Assembly (NCBI GenBank): GCA_963667515.2
Contig: CAXXXY010000002.1
Location: 434,001-498,000, forward strand
Source of the DNA: VYDC01 sp963667515
GTDB lineage: Bacteria; Chloroflexota; Dehalococcoidia; UBA2979
Direction: 5' to 3'
DNA length: 64,000 bases
The translations under genes were made by a program, and so were the position numbers. Of this stretch, positions 43,871-52,858 are shown one piece after another. The notes beneath the pieces were generated by a model, which was given only the letters and a program-made list of their open reading frames with translations, had not been told where the DNA came from and did no database searches. Positions within the stretch are counted from its first letter, which is position 1; each line of letters begins with the position of its first letter.

Positions 43871-44269
43871 ATGACCACCGACCAGCACTACTACTACGGC
43901 CTCGGGCGGCGAAAGAGCTCGATCGCGCGGGTGCGGCTCTACCCGGGCGCCGGCACCGTGGTCATCAACGGCCGCGCGGTGGAGGACGTCATCCCGCGCG
44001 CCTCGCTGCGGCAGGAGATGATGCGCCCGCTCGCCGTCACCGGCGGTCTCGGGCGCTTCAATGTGCAGGTGAAGGCGACGGGCGGCGGCGTCTCGGGCTG
44101 GGCCGGCGCGATTCGCCACGGCATCGCTCGCGCGCTGCTCGCCGCCGACGAGGGCAACCGCCGTCCGCTGCGCTCGCAGGGGCTGCTCACCCGCGACCCC
44201 CGTGTCAAGGAGCGCAAGAAGCCCGGCCTGAAGCGCGCCCGCAAGGCCCCGCAGTACACCAAGCGCTAA
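43871..44269 (+). CDS. rpsI: 30S ribosomal protein S9
   Basis: 132 residues. YGLGRRKSSIARVRLYPGAG, VVINGRAVEDVIPRASLRQE, KATGGGVSGWAGAIRHGIAR, and the invariant basic end ARKAPQYTKR that touches P-site tRNA. ATG at 43871. Last gene of the ribosomal superoperon; an inverted box-palindrome repeat lies just after the stop. Confidence 0.97.
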   Translation: MTTDQHYYYGLGRRKSSIARVRLYPGAGTVVINGRAVEDVIPRASLRQEMMRPLAVTGGLGRFNVQVKATGGGVSGWAGAIRHGIARALLAADEGNRRPLRSQGLLTRDPRVKERKKPGLKRARKAPQYTKR

Positions 44270-44275
44270 CGAGCG

Positions 44276-44454
44276 CGAGCATTCCGCTCGACTCGAGGGG
44301 CTGCCGCCGCCTTCGATGCGACGGTGGCTTAGATTCGGGCGTGGGTCCGAAGCAACGTCAGCCTTGCGCCGTGCCCCCGCCGCTCCGCGAACCATCGTCG
44401 ATGCGCGAGCCCTCTTGCAGGAGCGGCAGCCCCTCGAATGCAACGGAACGTTGC
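44276..44454. repeat. Two further box-plus-palindrome elements
   Basis: Copy E, inverted: palindrome 44276-44290 (CGAGCA-TTC-CGCTCG, one mismatch), 8-nt gap, degenerate box from 44299 (GGCTGCCGCCGC). Copy F: box 44420-44431 (GGAGCGGCAGCC), gap CCTCGAAT, palindrome 44440-44454 (GCAACG-GAA-CGTTGC). Copy F also shares CTCTTGCA in front of the box with copy B at 4.9 kb, making a 20-nt identical run. They fill the gap between the convergent ends of rpsI and the phosphohexomutase gene, where no gene is seen. Confidence 0.75.
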
Positions 44455-44460
44455 CGCTGC

Positions 44461-45894
44461 TTAGAGTGTGACGCCGGCGAGCTCCTGGCCGGCGTGGAGC
44501 GCCGCCTGCACCTGGTCCTGCGATGGCATCTCCGCGTAGATGCGCAGCAGCGGCTCCGTGCCGCTGAAGCGCATCAGCAGCCACCAGCCGCCCTCGAGGC
44601 GGAAGCGATAGCCGTCCAGCGTGTCGCGTGACTCCACGGCGAAGCCCGCGATCTCGCGCGGCTCGACCTCGGCGACGCGCTCGCGGATCGCCTCCTTCTC
44701 CTCCGCGCGCACCGTGATGTCGACGCGGTCGTACTCGTGCGGGCCGACCTCGGCGTAGAGATCGGCGAGCAGCTCCGAGGGCTTCTTCCCCGTGCGCACC
44801 ATGTAGTCCAGCAGCAGCAGGCCGGAGAGCACGCCGTCGCGCTCGGGGATGTGGCCGCGGAACGCGTAGCCGCCGGACTCCTCGCCCGCGATCAGCGCGT
44901 CCGTCTCCATCATCCGCGGGCCGAGGAAGCGGAAGCCGACCTGCGTCTCGTGGACGGGGCAGTCGTAGAGCTCGCCCAGGCGGTCGACCATGCACGACAT
45001 GGTGATCGAGCGGACGATCGGCCCTCGATCGCCGCGCTCGGCGAGGAAGTAGCGCGTGAGCAGCGCGAAGGCCTGGTGCTGCGTGATGAAGCGGCCGCGC
45101 TCGTCGACGAGGCCGAAGCGATCGCCGTCGCCGTCGGTGGAGAGCCCCACGTCGTAGCCGCCCGCCGCGAGCGTCTCCATCTGCTCGCCGAGGTTGGGCG
45201 CGATCGGCTCGGGCGCGCGCAGCCCCGGGAACGCCGGGTTGCGCTGGCCGTGGAGCTCGGTGACGCGCGTGGAGGCGCCCTGCCCGATCGCCTCGGCGGT
45301 CCAGCCGGCGGCCGCGCCGTACATCGAGTCGACGTGCACGGAGAGCCCCGCGTCGCGGATGCCCTCGATGCCCACGAAGGCGCGCGCGGCGGCGAGGTAC
45401 GCGGGCTGCCCGTCGAAGCTCTGGATCAGCTTCGACGCCTCGGCCTCGCCGGCCGCGACGCGCTTCACGCGGCCCTCGGCGATCACCGCCGGCACCGCGC
45501 GCTCGATCTCGTCCGTGACGGCGGGGGAGGCGGCGCCGCCGTACTCGGGCTTCACCTTGAAGCCGTTCCAGCGCGCGGGGTTGTGGCTCGCCGTGATGAC
45601 GATGCCCGAGCCCGCGCCGCGCTCCACGACCGCGAAGGAGAGCGCCGGGGTGGGCAGCGGCGTCTCCGAGAGCGCCACGCGGATGCCGTTCCCCGCCATC
45701 ACCTCCGCCGCGGCGCGCGCGAACGAGCCCGAGAGGAAGCGCGTGTCGTAGCCGATCGCCACCTCGCGGTCGGCGAGGTCGTGGCGCTGCAGGTACTCGG
45801 CGGTCGCCTGCGTCACCGCGCGCACGTTGTCGAAGGTGTAGTCCTCGGCGATGACGGCTCGCCAGCCGTCTGTGCCGAAGCGAATCTCGCTCAT
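44461..45894 (-). CDS. Phosphoglucomutase/phosphomannomutase family protein
   Basis: 477 residues, alpha-D-phosphohexomutase superfamily. IRFGTDGWRAVIAEDYTFDN at the start; the phosphorylated active-site serine is Ser103 in VITASHNPARWNGFK; the Mg loop is STDGDGDRFGLVD (~250); sugar recognition GEESGGYAFRGH (~340); phosphate loop RFSGTEPLLRI near the end. Converts hexose 6-phosphate and 1-phosphate; whether glucose, mannose or glucosamine is preferred is not readable. ATG at 45894 overlaps the stop of the nucleotidyltransferase gene, so a two-gene sugar-nucleotide unit is likely. Confidence 0.93.
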   Translation of the reverse strand: MSEIRFGTDGWRAVIAEDYTFDNVRAVTQATAEYLQRHDLADREVAIGYDTRFLSGSFARAAAEVMAGNGIRVALSETPLPTPALSFAVVERGAGSGIVITASHNPARWNGFKVKPEYGGAASPAVTDEIERAVPAVIAEGRVKRVAAGEAEASKLIQSFDGQPAYLAAARAFVGIEGIRDAGLSVHVDSMYGAAAGWTAEAIGQGASTRVTELHGQRNPAFPGLRAPEPIAPNLGEQMETLAAGGYDVGLSTDGDGDRFGLVDERGRFITQHQAFALLTRYFLAERGDRGPIVRSITMSCMVDRLGELYDCPVHETQVGFRFLGPRMMETDALIAGEESGGYAFRGHIPERDGVLSGLLLLDYMVRTGKKPSELLADLYAEVGPHEYDRVDITVRAEEKEAIRERVAEVEPREIAGFAVESRDTLDGYRFRLEGGWWLLMRFSGTEPLLRIYAEMPSQDQVQAALHAGQELAGVTL

Positions 45895-47021
45895 TCGGCC
45901 ATCCTGTCCGCTGCGTCTGTGCTGTCGAATGTCTCTCCCGGCTCGATCGCGTGGCCGCGTGGGACGGAGGCGCCGGGCGCGACCTGCGCCTCGTGCGCCA
46001 CGACCGCGCCGTCGAGCTCGGCGCCGGCGCCGACCACGGCACCCGTGGCGAGCACGCTGCCCTCGACGGTGGCGCCCGCGCCCACCGTGACGCCGTCCCA
46101 GAGCACCGAGCCCGCGACGCGCGCGCCCGATTCGATGCGGCAGCGCTCGCCGATCACGGCGGGGCCCTCCACGTAGGCGCCCGCTGCGAGCACGCTGCCG
46201 GCGCCGACGAGCGCCGGCCCCGTCAGCTCGGCGCCCACCTCGATGCTGGCGCCGTCGGCGCGGCTCGCGCCCGCGGCGACGAGGTCGAGGTTGGCGCGCA
46301 GATAGGCGCTCGGGTTGCCGACGTCCATCCAGTAGCCCTCGTGCGGCACGCCGAGGAGCTGTCGGCCGCCGTCGGCGAGCGTGGGGAAGAGCTCGTCCTC
46401 CACGCGGTGGAAGCGCTCGGGGTCCATCTCGCCGAGCAGGGCGCGATCGAAGATCCAGACGCCCGTGTTGATCCAGTGCGAGGGCGCGCTCTCGCGCGGT
46501 GGCTTCTCTACGAAGCGCTCGATGCGTGCCGGCCCGTCGGGTCGCGCGTCGGCTCCGACGCCTTCGAGCACGGCGACGCCGAAGGGCGACGGGTCGTCGA
46601 CGTGCACGAGGCCGATCGAGAGCTCGGCGGCGCGCGCGCGGTGCGCCGCGATCATCGCGCCGAGGTCGAGGTCGGTGAGGATGTCACCGTTCAGCACGAG
46701 GAAAGGCTCGCTCGCCGCGGCGCCGTCGTCGCTCCAGCCGCGAGCGACGCTGGCGATCGCGCCGCCCGAGCCCAGCGGCGTGTCCTCGTAGGCGTAGTCC
46801 AGCTCCACGCCCAGCGCCGAGCCGTCCCCGAGCGAGTCGCGGATCGCCTCGGAGCGCTGCGTCATCGCCAGCGTGACGCGCGCGACTCCGTGGCCGTGCA
46901 GGTAGCGCAGGAGGTGCTCCAGGAGCGGGCGGTTGAGGATCGGGACGAGCTGCTTCGGGGTACGCCACGTGAGCGGCCGCAACCGCGTGCCCTCGCCGCC
47001 TACGAGCACGATTGCGCGCAT
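45891..47021 (-). CDS. Sugar-phosphate nucleotidyltransferase with beta-helix domain
   Basis: 376 residues. N-terminal Rossmann-type domain: AIVLVGGEGTRLRPLTWRTP (~3-22) with the G-G-x-G-T-R-L-x-P-L-T signature, PKQLVPILNRPLLEHLL, EDTPLGSGGAIASV, VLNGDILTDLDLG with the metal Asp, and FVEKPP (~170). The C-terminal third is a left-handed beta-helix of hexapeptide repeats (IEVGAELTGPALVGAGSVLA, AYVEGPAVIGERCRIESGAR). Resembles mannose-1-phosphate guanylyltransferase or glucose-1-phosphate transferases. Overlaps the mutase gene by 4 bases, which fits conversion of hexose 6-P to a nucleotide sugar. Confidence 0.9.
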   Translation of the reverse strand: MRAIVLVGGEGTRLRPLTWRTPKQLVPILNRPLLEHLLRYLHGHGVARVTLAMTQRSEAIRDSLGDGSALGVELDYAYEDTPLGSGGAIASVARGWSDDGAAASEPFLVLNGDILTDLDLGAMIAAHRARAAELSIGLVHVDDPSPFGVAVLEGVGADARPDGPARIERFVEKPPRESAPSHWINTGVWIFDRALLGEMDPERFHRVEDELFPTLADGGRQLLGVPHEGYWMDVGNPSAYLRANLDLVAAGASRADGASIEVGAELTGPALVGAGSVLAAGAYVEGPAVIGERCRIESGARVAGSVLWDGVTVGAGATVEGSVLATGAVVGAGAELDGAVVAHEAQVAPGASVPRGHAIEPGETFDSTDAADRMAE

Positions 47022-47122
47022 CGAGGGATCGTAGGGCCGCTCGGGACCCCGAACAACCGGGGGAATGCCCGAACGGCGAGACCTGCGGGGGCTGGCTCGC
47101 GGACTGCGGCCGGGTGGCTAGC

Positions 47123-48172
47123 TGTACTACCCAGGAAGGTTGTTCACAGGCGGGAGGCGGGGACGGCCCCGCCGACGCCGCCGTGCGGTCGGCGGTGATT
47201 GTAGCGGTAGAGCCAGCGTGGGAGCTGGCGCAGCCGCTCGGCGTTGGAGCGGTAGGGGCGGGCGTAGGCCCACTCGTTCTGCAGGATCTGGATGAAACGC
47301 TCGGCTTTGCCGTTCGTCTGCGGGCGGTAGGGCCGCGTGTGCGACAGCCGCACGTCTGCGGCAGCGGCGGCGCCGTGGAAGCTGCGGGCGACGGTGTAGG
47401 CCTTCGCGTTGTCGGTCAGGACCCGGCGCACGCGCACGCCACGCCGGCGGAAGGCCGCGAGCGCCTGCTCGAGGAAGGCGGCGCAGCTCGCGCCACGCTC
47501 GTCGGGCAGGACGGAGACGTAGGCGTAACGGCTGTGGTCGTCGACGGCGACGTGTAGGTACTCCAGCCCCAGCGAACGCCGCGAATGCGGCCCGGAGCGC
47601 GTCTCGGCGAAGCCAGGCGCCATTCGCTTGCCGCCGCCCTCGGGGACGCGCCCGAGCTTCTTCACGTCGAGATGCAGCAGGTCGCCGGGGGCGTCGTGCT
47701 CGTAGCGGACCGGCTCCCGGGTGACGCGGTGCAGGCGGTCGAGCCGGTTGAGGCCGCGGCGCCGCAGCACGGCGTAGACCGTGGAGCGGGCGACCCCGAG
47801 CGCCCACTGGATGCGATGCGGCCCGAATCCCTGCGTGCGTCGCACGGCGCAGATGCGTCGCTCCAGCTCGGGCGGCGTGCGCCGGGGATGCGCGCGCGGG
47901 GCGGAGCTGCGGTCCTCGAGCCCTGCCGCTCCCTCCGTCCGGAAGCGCCCCAGCCACTTGGCAACGGTGTGGCGGGAGACGCGGAAGTGGCGAGCGACCT
48001 CAGCCTGGGGCCAGCCGGCGTCCACTTCCCGCACGAGCTCGAGTCGGGTCAGCGGCGTCAGCCGCGCGTTACGATGGGCCATGAGGGTGTCCTCTCCTCG
48101 CTACTGCCGTGCTGTCACACACAGCAGCGGGCGAGGCCCCTCATCCTGTCAACAACCTACGTGGGAACTACA
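47123..48172 (-). mobile_element. IS481-type insertion sequence, copy 1
   Basis: 1050 bp in minus orientation. Its ends are imperfect inverted repeats (23 of 28 matching; outer TGTAGTTCCCACG against TGTACTACCCAGG). Flanks are GCTAGC at 47117-47122 and CCTAGC at 48173-48178, a target duplication of NCTAGN type with one difference. The right flank contains the metK stop codon, so the element inserted exactly at the end of metK without altering the protein. Differs from copies 2 and 3 by one amino acid in the transposase. Confidence 0.95.
47144..48082 (-). CDS. IS481-family transposase (copy 1)
   Basis: 312 residues. N-terminal helix-turn-helix AGWPQAEVARHFRVSRHTVA (~24-43) with KWLGRF. A DDE catalytic core follows: first Asp in LLHLDVKKLGR, second in VRRVLTDNAKAY, Glu in QTNGKAERFIQILQNEW, then the YNHRRPHGGVGG ending typical of IS481. 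One residue differs from the other copies (Thr for Ala in RFRTEG). No frameshift, so the protein should be functional. Confidence 0.95.
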   Translation of the reverse strand: MAHRNARLTPLTRLELVREVDAGWPQAEVARHFRVSRHTVAKWLGRFRTEGAAGLEDRSSAPRAHPRRTPPELERRICAVRRTQGFGPHRIQWALGVARSTVYAVLRRRGLNRLDRLHRVTREPVRYEHDAPGDLLHLDVKKLGRVPEGGGKRMAPGFAETRSGPHSRRSLGLEYLHVAVDDHSRYAYVSVLPDERGASCAAFLEQALAAFRRRGVRVRRVLTDNAKAYTVARSFHGAAAAADVRLSHTRPYRPQTNGKAERFIQILQNEWAYARPYRSNAERLRQLPRWLYRYNHRRPHGGVGGAVPASRL

Positions 48173-48173
48173 C

Positions 48174-49388
48174 CTAGCGGGCCGCTGCCTTCAGCTCGTC
48201 GACGCGGTCGAGGCGCTCCCACGGCGCCTCGTCCTCGCTGCGGCCGAAGTGGCCGTAGGCGGCGAGCTTCCTGTAGATCGGGCGGCGCAGCCCCAGCGTC
48301 TCGATGATGGCGGCCGGGCGCAGGTCGAAGTGGTCGCGCACCAGGCGCGCCAGCTCCTCGTCGTCGACGCTGCCGGTGCCGAAGCTCTCGACGCCCACCG
48401 AGGTGGGCTGCGCGACGCCGATCGCGTACGAGAGCTGCACCTCCAGCCGGTCGGCGAGCCCCGCCGCGACGAGGTTCTTCGCCACGTAGCGCGCCGCGTA
48501 GGCGGCGGAGCGGTCAACCTTCGAGGGGTCCTTGCCGGAGAAGGCGCCGCCGCCGTGGCGGGCGATGCCGCCGTAGGTGTCGACGATGATCTTGCGCCCC
48601 GTGAGGCCGGCGTCGCCCATCGGTCCGCCGGTGACGAAGCGCCCCGTTGGGTTCACGAGGATGCGCGTCTCGCTGTCCACGTCCATCAGCTCGGGCGGGC
48701 AGACCGCGCGAATCACGTGCTGCGCGATGTCGTTTCGCAGCTGCTCGGCGCTGACGTCGGGCGCGTGCTGCGTGGAGACGACCACCGTGTCGATGCGCCG
48801 CGGCACGCCGTAGGCGTACTCCACCGTGACCTGCGACTTGCCGTCGGGACGCAGGTAGGGGAGCGTCCCGTCCTTGCGCAGCTCCGCGAGCCGCCGCACG
48901 AGGCGGTGCGCGAGCGCGATGGTGAGCGGCATGTACTCGGGCGTCTCGTTGCAGGCGAAGCCGACCATCATCCCCTGGTCGCCCGCGCCCAGCAGGTCGA
49001 AGTCATCGACCTCCCCGGCGCGCTCGCGCGCCTCCAGCGCGCGGTCGACGCCCAGCGCGATGTCGGCGGACTGCTCCTTGATGGCGTTGAGCACGCCGCA
49101 GGTCTCCCAGTCGAAGCCGAGGTCGGAGCGGTCGTAGCCGATCTCGCGCACGGTGTTGCGCACGATCGCCTGCAGATCGACGTAGGCCGAGGTGGTGATC
49201 TCCCCGAAGATGAGCACGAAGCCCGTGGTGGTCGCCGTCTCGCAGGCGACGCGCGCCTCCGGGTCGAGGGTGAGGATCGCGTCGAGGACGGCGTCCGAGA
49301 CCTGGTCGCAGAGCTTGTCGGGGTGGCCTTCGGTCACCGACTCGCTGGTGAGCATGAGCGATCGGGAGCCCTGGAAGCTCGTGGTCAC
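48174..49388 (-). CDS. metK: S-adenosylmethionine synthase
   Basis: 404 residues. Makes SAM from methionine and ATP. MLTSESVTEGHPDKLCDQVS with the ATP-binding GHPDK, LLGAGDQGMMVGFACNET (GAGDQG, ~135), LPYLRPDGKSQVTVEYA, RFVTGGPMGDAGLTGRKIIV and GGGAFSGKDPSKVDRSAAYA (~260-290) are all conserved. GTG at 49388. Its TAG lies within CCTAGC, the target site of IS copy 1. It is the last gene of the cluster apt, mtnP, GNAT, ahcY, metK, which links the activated methyl cycle and methylthioadenosine salvage. Confidence 0.96.
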   Translation of the reverse strand: MTTSFQGSRSLMLTSESVTEGHPDKLCDQVSDAVLDAILTLDPEARVACETATTTGFVLIFGEITTSAYVDLQAIVRNTVREIGYDRSDLGFDWETCGVLNAIKEQSADIALGVDRALEARERAGEVDDFDLLGAGDQGMMVGFACNETPEYMPLTIALAHRLVRRLAELRKDGTLPYLRPDGKSQVTVEYAYGVPRRIDTVVVSTQHAPDVSAEQLRNDIAQHVIRAVCPPELMDVDSETRILVNPTGRFVTGGPMGDAGLTGRKIIVDTYGGIARHGGGAFSGKDPSKVDRSAAYAARYVAKNLVAAGLADRLEVQLSYAIGVAQPTSVGVESFGTGSVDDEELARLVRDHFDLRPAAIIETLGLRRPIYRKLAAYGHFGRSEDEAPWERLDRVDELKAAAR

Positions 49389-49437
49389 GCGCGGTCCTCG
49401 CCTTCCTGCGCCGTCGCCGCTGGTGCCGCGGTGTCGG

Positions 49438-50736
49438 CTACGCGCCGCCCTCGCTCGCGCCTTCGAGGTCCCACGAGCTGAGGTAGTGCCGCTGCTCGTC
49501 GGTGAGGGTGTCGATGGTGATGCCCATCGCCTCGAGCTTCAGCCGCGCGACCTCCCGGTCGATTTCGAGGGGCACATCGTAGACGTTGGGCTCCATGCGG
49601 GCGTGCCCGCGCGCGATGTACTCGGCGCTCAGCGCCTGGTTCGCGAACGACATGTCCATGACCGAGGCGGGGTGCCCCTCGGCCGCGCCGAGGTTGACCA
49701 GCCGGCCGCCCGCCAGCACCACCAGCCGCCGACCGTCGGCGAGCGCGTACTCCTCGACGTTGTCGCGCAGCTCGCGCTTCGCCTCCGTCAGCGCCTCGAG
49801 GGTGGTCAGGTTGATCTCGGAGTCGAAGTGGCCCGAGTTGGCGAGGATCGCGCCTGACTTCATGCGCGCGAAGGAGGGCTCGTCGATGACGTTCACGTCG
49901 CCCGTGACGGTGACGAAGATGTCGCCCTCGGCGGCGGCGTCGGCGATCGGCATCACGCGGAAGCCGTCCATCACCGCCTCCAGCGCGGGGATCGGCTCCA
50001 CCTCCGTCACGATCACCTGCGCGCCCATGCCGCGCGCGCGGCTGGCGAGGCCGCGGCCGCACCAGCCGTAGCCGCAGACCACAAACGTCTTGCCGGCGAT
50101 CAGCACATTGGTCGCGCGGATCACCCCGTCCAGGGTGGACTGCCCCGTGCCGTAGCGGTTGTCGAAGAAGTGCTTCGTGGCCGCGTCGTTCACGTTGATG
50201 ATCGGGTAGGCGAGGCGACCCTCCGCTGCGAGCGCTCGCAGCCGGACCACGCCGGTGGTCGTCTCCTCCATGCCGCCGACCACGTCCTCCAGCAGGTCGC
50301 GGCGCGAGGTGTGGAGCAGCGCGACCAGATCGGCGCCGTCGTCGACGGTGAGCTGCGGGCGGTGGCCGGTCACCTCCTCCAGGTGGCGCGCGTAGGTGGC
50401 CGCGTCCTCGCCGCGGATGGCGTAGGTGGGGATGCCGTACTCGTGCATCAGCGCAGCGGCGACCTCGTCCTGCGTGGAGAGCGGGTTGGAGGCGCAGAGC
50501 CGCACCTCGGCGCCCGCGTCGTGGAGCGCGAGCACCAGGTTCGCCGTTTCCGAGGTGACGTGGAGGCAGCAGGCTATGCGCACGCCCGCCAGCGGCCGCT
50601 CGGCCGCGAAGCGCCGGCGGATCTCGCGGATCACCGGCATCTCGCGCGCCGCCCATTCGATGCGGCGCACGCCCTCGGCTGCCAGCGCCGCGTTCGCGAC
50701 CTCGCCCAGCGGCGCGTCCGTTGCGGTGGTGCTCAT
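49438..50736 (-). CDS. ahcY: S-adenosylhomocysteine hydrolase
   Basis: 432 residues, the form without the plant/proteobacterial insert. Splits S-adenosylhomocysteine to adenosine and homocysteine using bound NAD. GVRIACCLHVTSETANLVLA, YPIINVNDAATKHFFDNRYG, the NAD motif FVVCGYGWCGRGLASRARGM (~205-225), VTEVEPIPALEAVMDGF, GHFDSEINL and HPASVMDMSFANQALSAEYI. ATG 50736 is chosen because GGAGGAG is 5 bases upstream; longer frames are Arg-rich noise. Starts inside the 3' end of the GNAT gene (ATGA overlap). Confidence 0.96.
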   Translation of the reverse strand: MSTTATDAPLGEVANAALAAEGVRRIEWAAREMPVIREIRRRFAAERPLAGVRIACCLHVTSETANLVLALHDAGAEVRLCASNPLSTQDEVAAALMHEYGIPTYAIRGEDAATYARHLEEVTGHRPQLTVDDGADLVALLHTSRRDLLEDVVGGMEETTTGVVRLRALAAEGRLAYPIINVNDAATKHFFDNRYGTGQSTLDGVIRATNVLIAGKTFVVCGYGWCGRGLASRARGMGAQVIVTEVEPIPALEAVMDGFRVMPIADAAAEGDIFVTVTGDVNVIDEPSFARMKSGAILANSGHFDSEINLTTLEALTEAKRELRDNVEEYALADGRRLVVLAGGRLVNLGAAEGHPASVMDMSFANQALSAEYIARGHARMEPNVYDVPLEIDREVARLKLEAMGITIDTLTDEQRHYLSSWDLEGASEGGA

Positions 50737-51779
50737 GCGGCTCCTCCTTCGCGCGCGCCGTCCCGATCGCGGGGGCGCAGCTCGATCCACTCCTCGACGT
50801 GCTCCGCGGGGGAGCCCGGTGCGCGCGAGAGCTCGGCGCGACGACGTGCGCGGAGCCTTCGCCACCACGCGCGAGCGCCCAGCGCCGAGCGCCGCACCAG
50901 CCGCGCCTCCACCACCGGCGCCCCATGCTCGTAGCCGAGGCGTCGGTAGGCGCGCACGGCGCGCACATTATCAGGATCGACGGAGAGCACGGCGAGCGAT
51001 ACCCCGCGCGCGAAGAGCTCGGCGGTGACGGCCGAGGTGACGCGCGTCGCCAGCCCGCGCGAGCGGTAGGCGGGGTGCGTGAGCACGTTGCCGACCACGC
51101 CGACGCCCCGCTTCGGCGCGACCACGTGCGTCCCCGCCACCGCGACGAGGCGCGCGCCCTCGAACGCGCCCCAGTACAGCGAGCGCTCGACGTCGGCGGC
51201 GGTGTAGTGCGATGGGCCGCCGCCCGTGCGGTAGAGCGCGTTGAGCGCCGGCACGTCGAAGCCGTGCAGCCGCCGCAGCGGCAGCGCCCCGCCCGCGTCT
51301 CGCGCCTCGCTGCCGGCCGTCGGCGCGTCGCCGGCCGCTCGCGGCTCGTGGAGGGGGCGGAAGGAGGTGGCCGTGACCTGCATGCGGATCATCGTCAGTC
51401 GATCCGCAGCGTGGTGCGTCGGCTGGAGCGCCGGCAGATGTTCGGGCGTGGCAGTCGCGAGGTAGGCGACGCGCGGGCCGGGGTGCAGCGCCAGGATCGC
51501 GCGCACGACCAGCGGATCGCCGAGCAGCAGCGTGGAGCGGCCGCCGCCCTGCGTGTGCGCGACGAGCCCGCTGGCGCCGCCCCCGCGCTCGCCGAGCCAG
51601 AAGCGCGCCCGCGAGAAGAGCGGCGGGTCGAGCTGCGCCAGGGCGTAGGCGCTGTAGGCGCGGTCGCCGCTCATCGCGGTGTCCAACTCGCTGCGGTCGC
51701 GGCTCTCGTGGACGCACACCAGCTCCGTCGCGGCGCGGGCTCCGCGCCCCCATCGAGGAGAAGGCATCGCCCGCGTCAC
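50733..51779 (-). CDS. GNAT-family N-acetyltransferase
   Basis: 348 residues. The C-terminal half has a GNAT core: GARLVAVAGTHVVAPKRGVG, VVGNVLTHPAYRSRGLATRV with the acetyl-CoA loop R-x-x-G-x-A (~245-260), SLAVLSVDPDNVRAVRAYRR, LGYEHGAPVVEARLV. The N-terminal half (~1-180) resembles a second degenerate GNAT fold, as in two-domain members. Start GTG 51779 or ATG 51767. It sits between mtnP and ahcY on the same strand and overlaps ahcY by 4 bases, so it is probably transcribed with the methyl-cycle genes. Substrate unknown. Confidence 0.85.
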   Translation of the reverse strand: MTRAMPSPRWGRGARAATELVCVHESRDRSELDTAMSGDRAYSAYALAQLDPPLFSRARFWLGERGGGASGLVAHTQGGGRSTLLLGDPLVVRAILALHPGPRVAYLATATPEHLPALQPTHHAADRLTMIRMQVTATSFRPLHEPRAAGDAPTAGSEARDAGGALPLRRLHGFDVPALNALYRTGGGPSHYTAADVERSLYWGAFEGARLVAVAGTHVVAPKRGVGVVGNVLTHPAYRSRGLATRVTSAVTAELFARGVSLAVLSVDPDNVRAVRAYRRLGYEHGAPVVEARLVRRSALGARAWWRRLRARRRAELSRAPGSPAEHVEEWIELRPRDRDGAREGGAA

Positions 51780-51860
51780 CGCCTCACCCCCGAGCGGCGC
51801 CGGTCGCTGCGCGGCGCGCGGCTCACAGTCGGGCGCTCACGGGGCGGCGCTCACCGGCGC

Positions 51861-52742
51861 TCACGGGGCGGGGCCCCAGTGCGGCTCGAGCAGGGCGGCG
51901 AGGCGGCGGCGGGTGGCCGCCGGCACCTGCTCGGGCGCCGTCACCAGCGCCGCGGCGAGCGCCGACCCGCAGGCGCAGTCGAGCTCGGCGGGCAGCAGGC
52001 GCGCGGCGTGGCCCACGGCCTCGCGGGCCCGGCTCGCGTTCTCCAGCAGTCGCGCCATCACGATGTCGGCGGAGACGTCGGCCTCGGCCTCGTGCCAGAC
52101 GTCGTAGTCGGTGACGAGCGCGAGCTGCGCGTAGCAGAGCTCCGCCTCCCGCGCGAGCTTCGCCTCGGGCAGCGCGGTCATCCCGATCAGCGCGGCCCCC
52201 CACGAGCGGTAGAGCTGCGACTCCGCACGGGTGGAGAACGCCGGCCCCTCGATCGTGACGAGCGTGCCGCCGCGATGCACGGTGAAGCCCGCCTCCTCGC
52301 CCGCCGCGGCGAGCGCCCCCGAGAGCGCGGGGCAGAAGGGGTCGGCGAAGGCGACGTGCGCCACCAGCCCGTCGCCGAAGAACGTGGAGCGGCGGCCGCG
52401 GGTGCGGTCGATGAGCTGGTCGGGGACCGCCGCGTGCAGCGGCGCGTAGCCCTCCTGCAGCGAGCCCACCGCCGAGATCGCGAGCACGCGCCGCACGCCG
52501 AGTTGCTTCAGCGCGTAGACGTTGGCGTGCGAGGGCAGCTCGCCGGGGAGCAGCCGGTGGCCTTCGTCGTGGCGGGATATGAAGGCGACGCGCCGGCCGT
52601 GCAGCGTGCCCACCGTGACCGGCGAGGAGGGATCGCCGAACGGCGTCGACAGCTGCAGGCGCTCGGCGCCCGTCAGCTCCGCGAGCTCGTAGAAGCCGGA
52701 GCCGCCGATCACGCCGATCTCGACGCCGGCCTCCCGTGCCAC
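51861..52742 (-). CDS. mtnP: S-methyl-5'-thioadenosine phosphorylase
   Basis: 293 residues. Phosphorolysis of methylthioadenosine to adenine and methylthioribose 1-phosphate. EIGVIGGSGFYELAEL at the start, VAFISRHDEGHRLLPGELP, NVYALKQLGVRRVLAISAVG, TLVTIEGPAFSTRAESQLYR, IGMTALPEAKLAREAELCYA, LVTDYDVWHEAEADVSADIV. GTG 52742 is chosen because GGAGGAG lies 3 bases upstream; earlier codons code Arg/Gly noise. Adenine produced here can be reused by the apt product encoded just upstream, a coherent salvage pair. Confidence 0.94.
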   Translation of the reverse strand: MAREAGVEIGVIGGSGFYELAELTGAERLQLSTPFGDPSSPVTVGTLHGRRVAFISRHDEGHRLLPGELPSHANVYALKQLGVRRVLAISAVGSLQEGYAPLHAAVPDQLIDRTRGRRSTFFGDGLVAHVAFADPFCPALSGALAAAGEEAGFTVHRGGTLVTIEGPAFSTRAESQLYRSWGAALIGMTALPEAKLAREAELCYAQLALVTDYDVWHEAEADVSADIVMARLLENASRAREAVGHAARLLPAELDCACGSALAAALVTAPEQVPAATRRRLAALLEPHWGPAP

Positions 52743-52858
52743 GCGCGCTCCTCCATCGCCCCCGCGGGGCCCCTCGTGCCGCGCGGCGCGCGAGGCGCAG
52801 CCGCTCGCCGCTCCACGAGGCACAGGATAGCGGGGCGCTCCCGCTCGCACAGCGGGCG

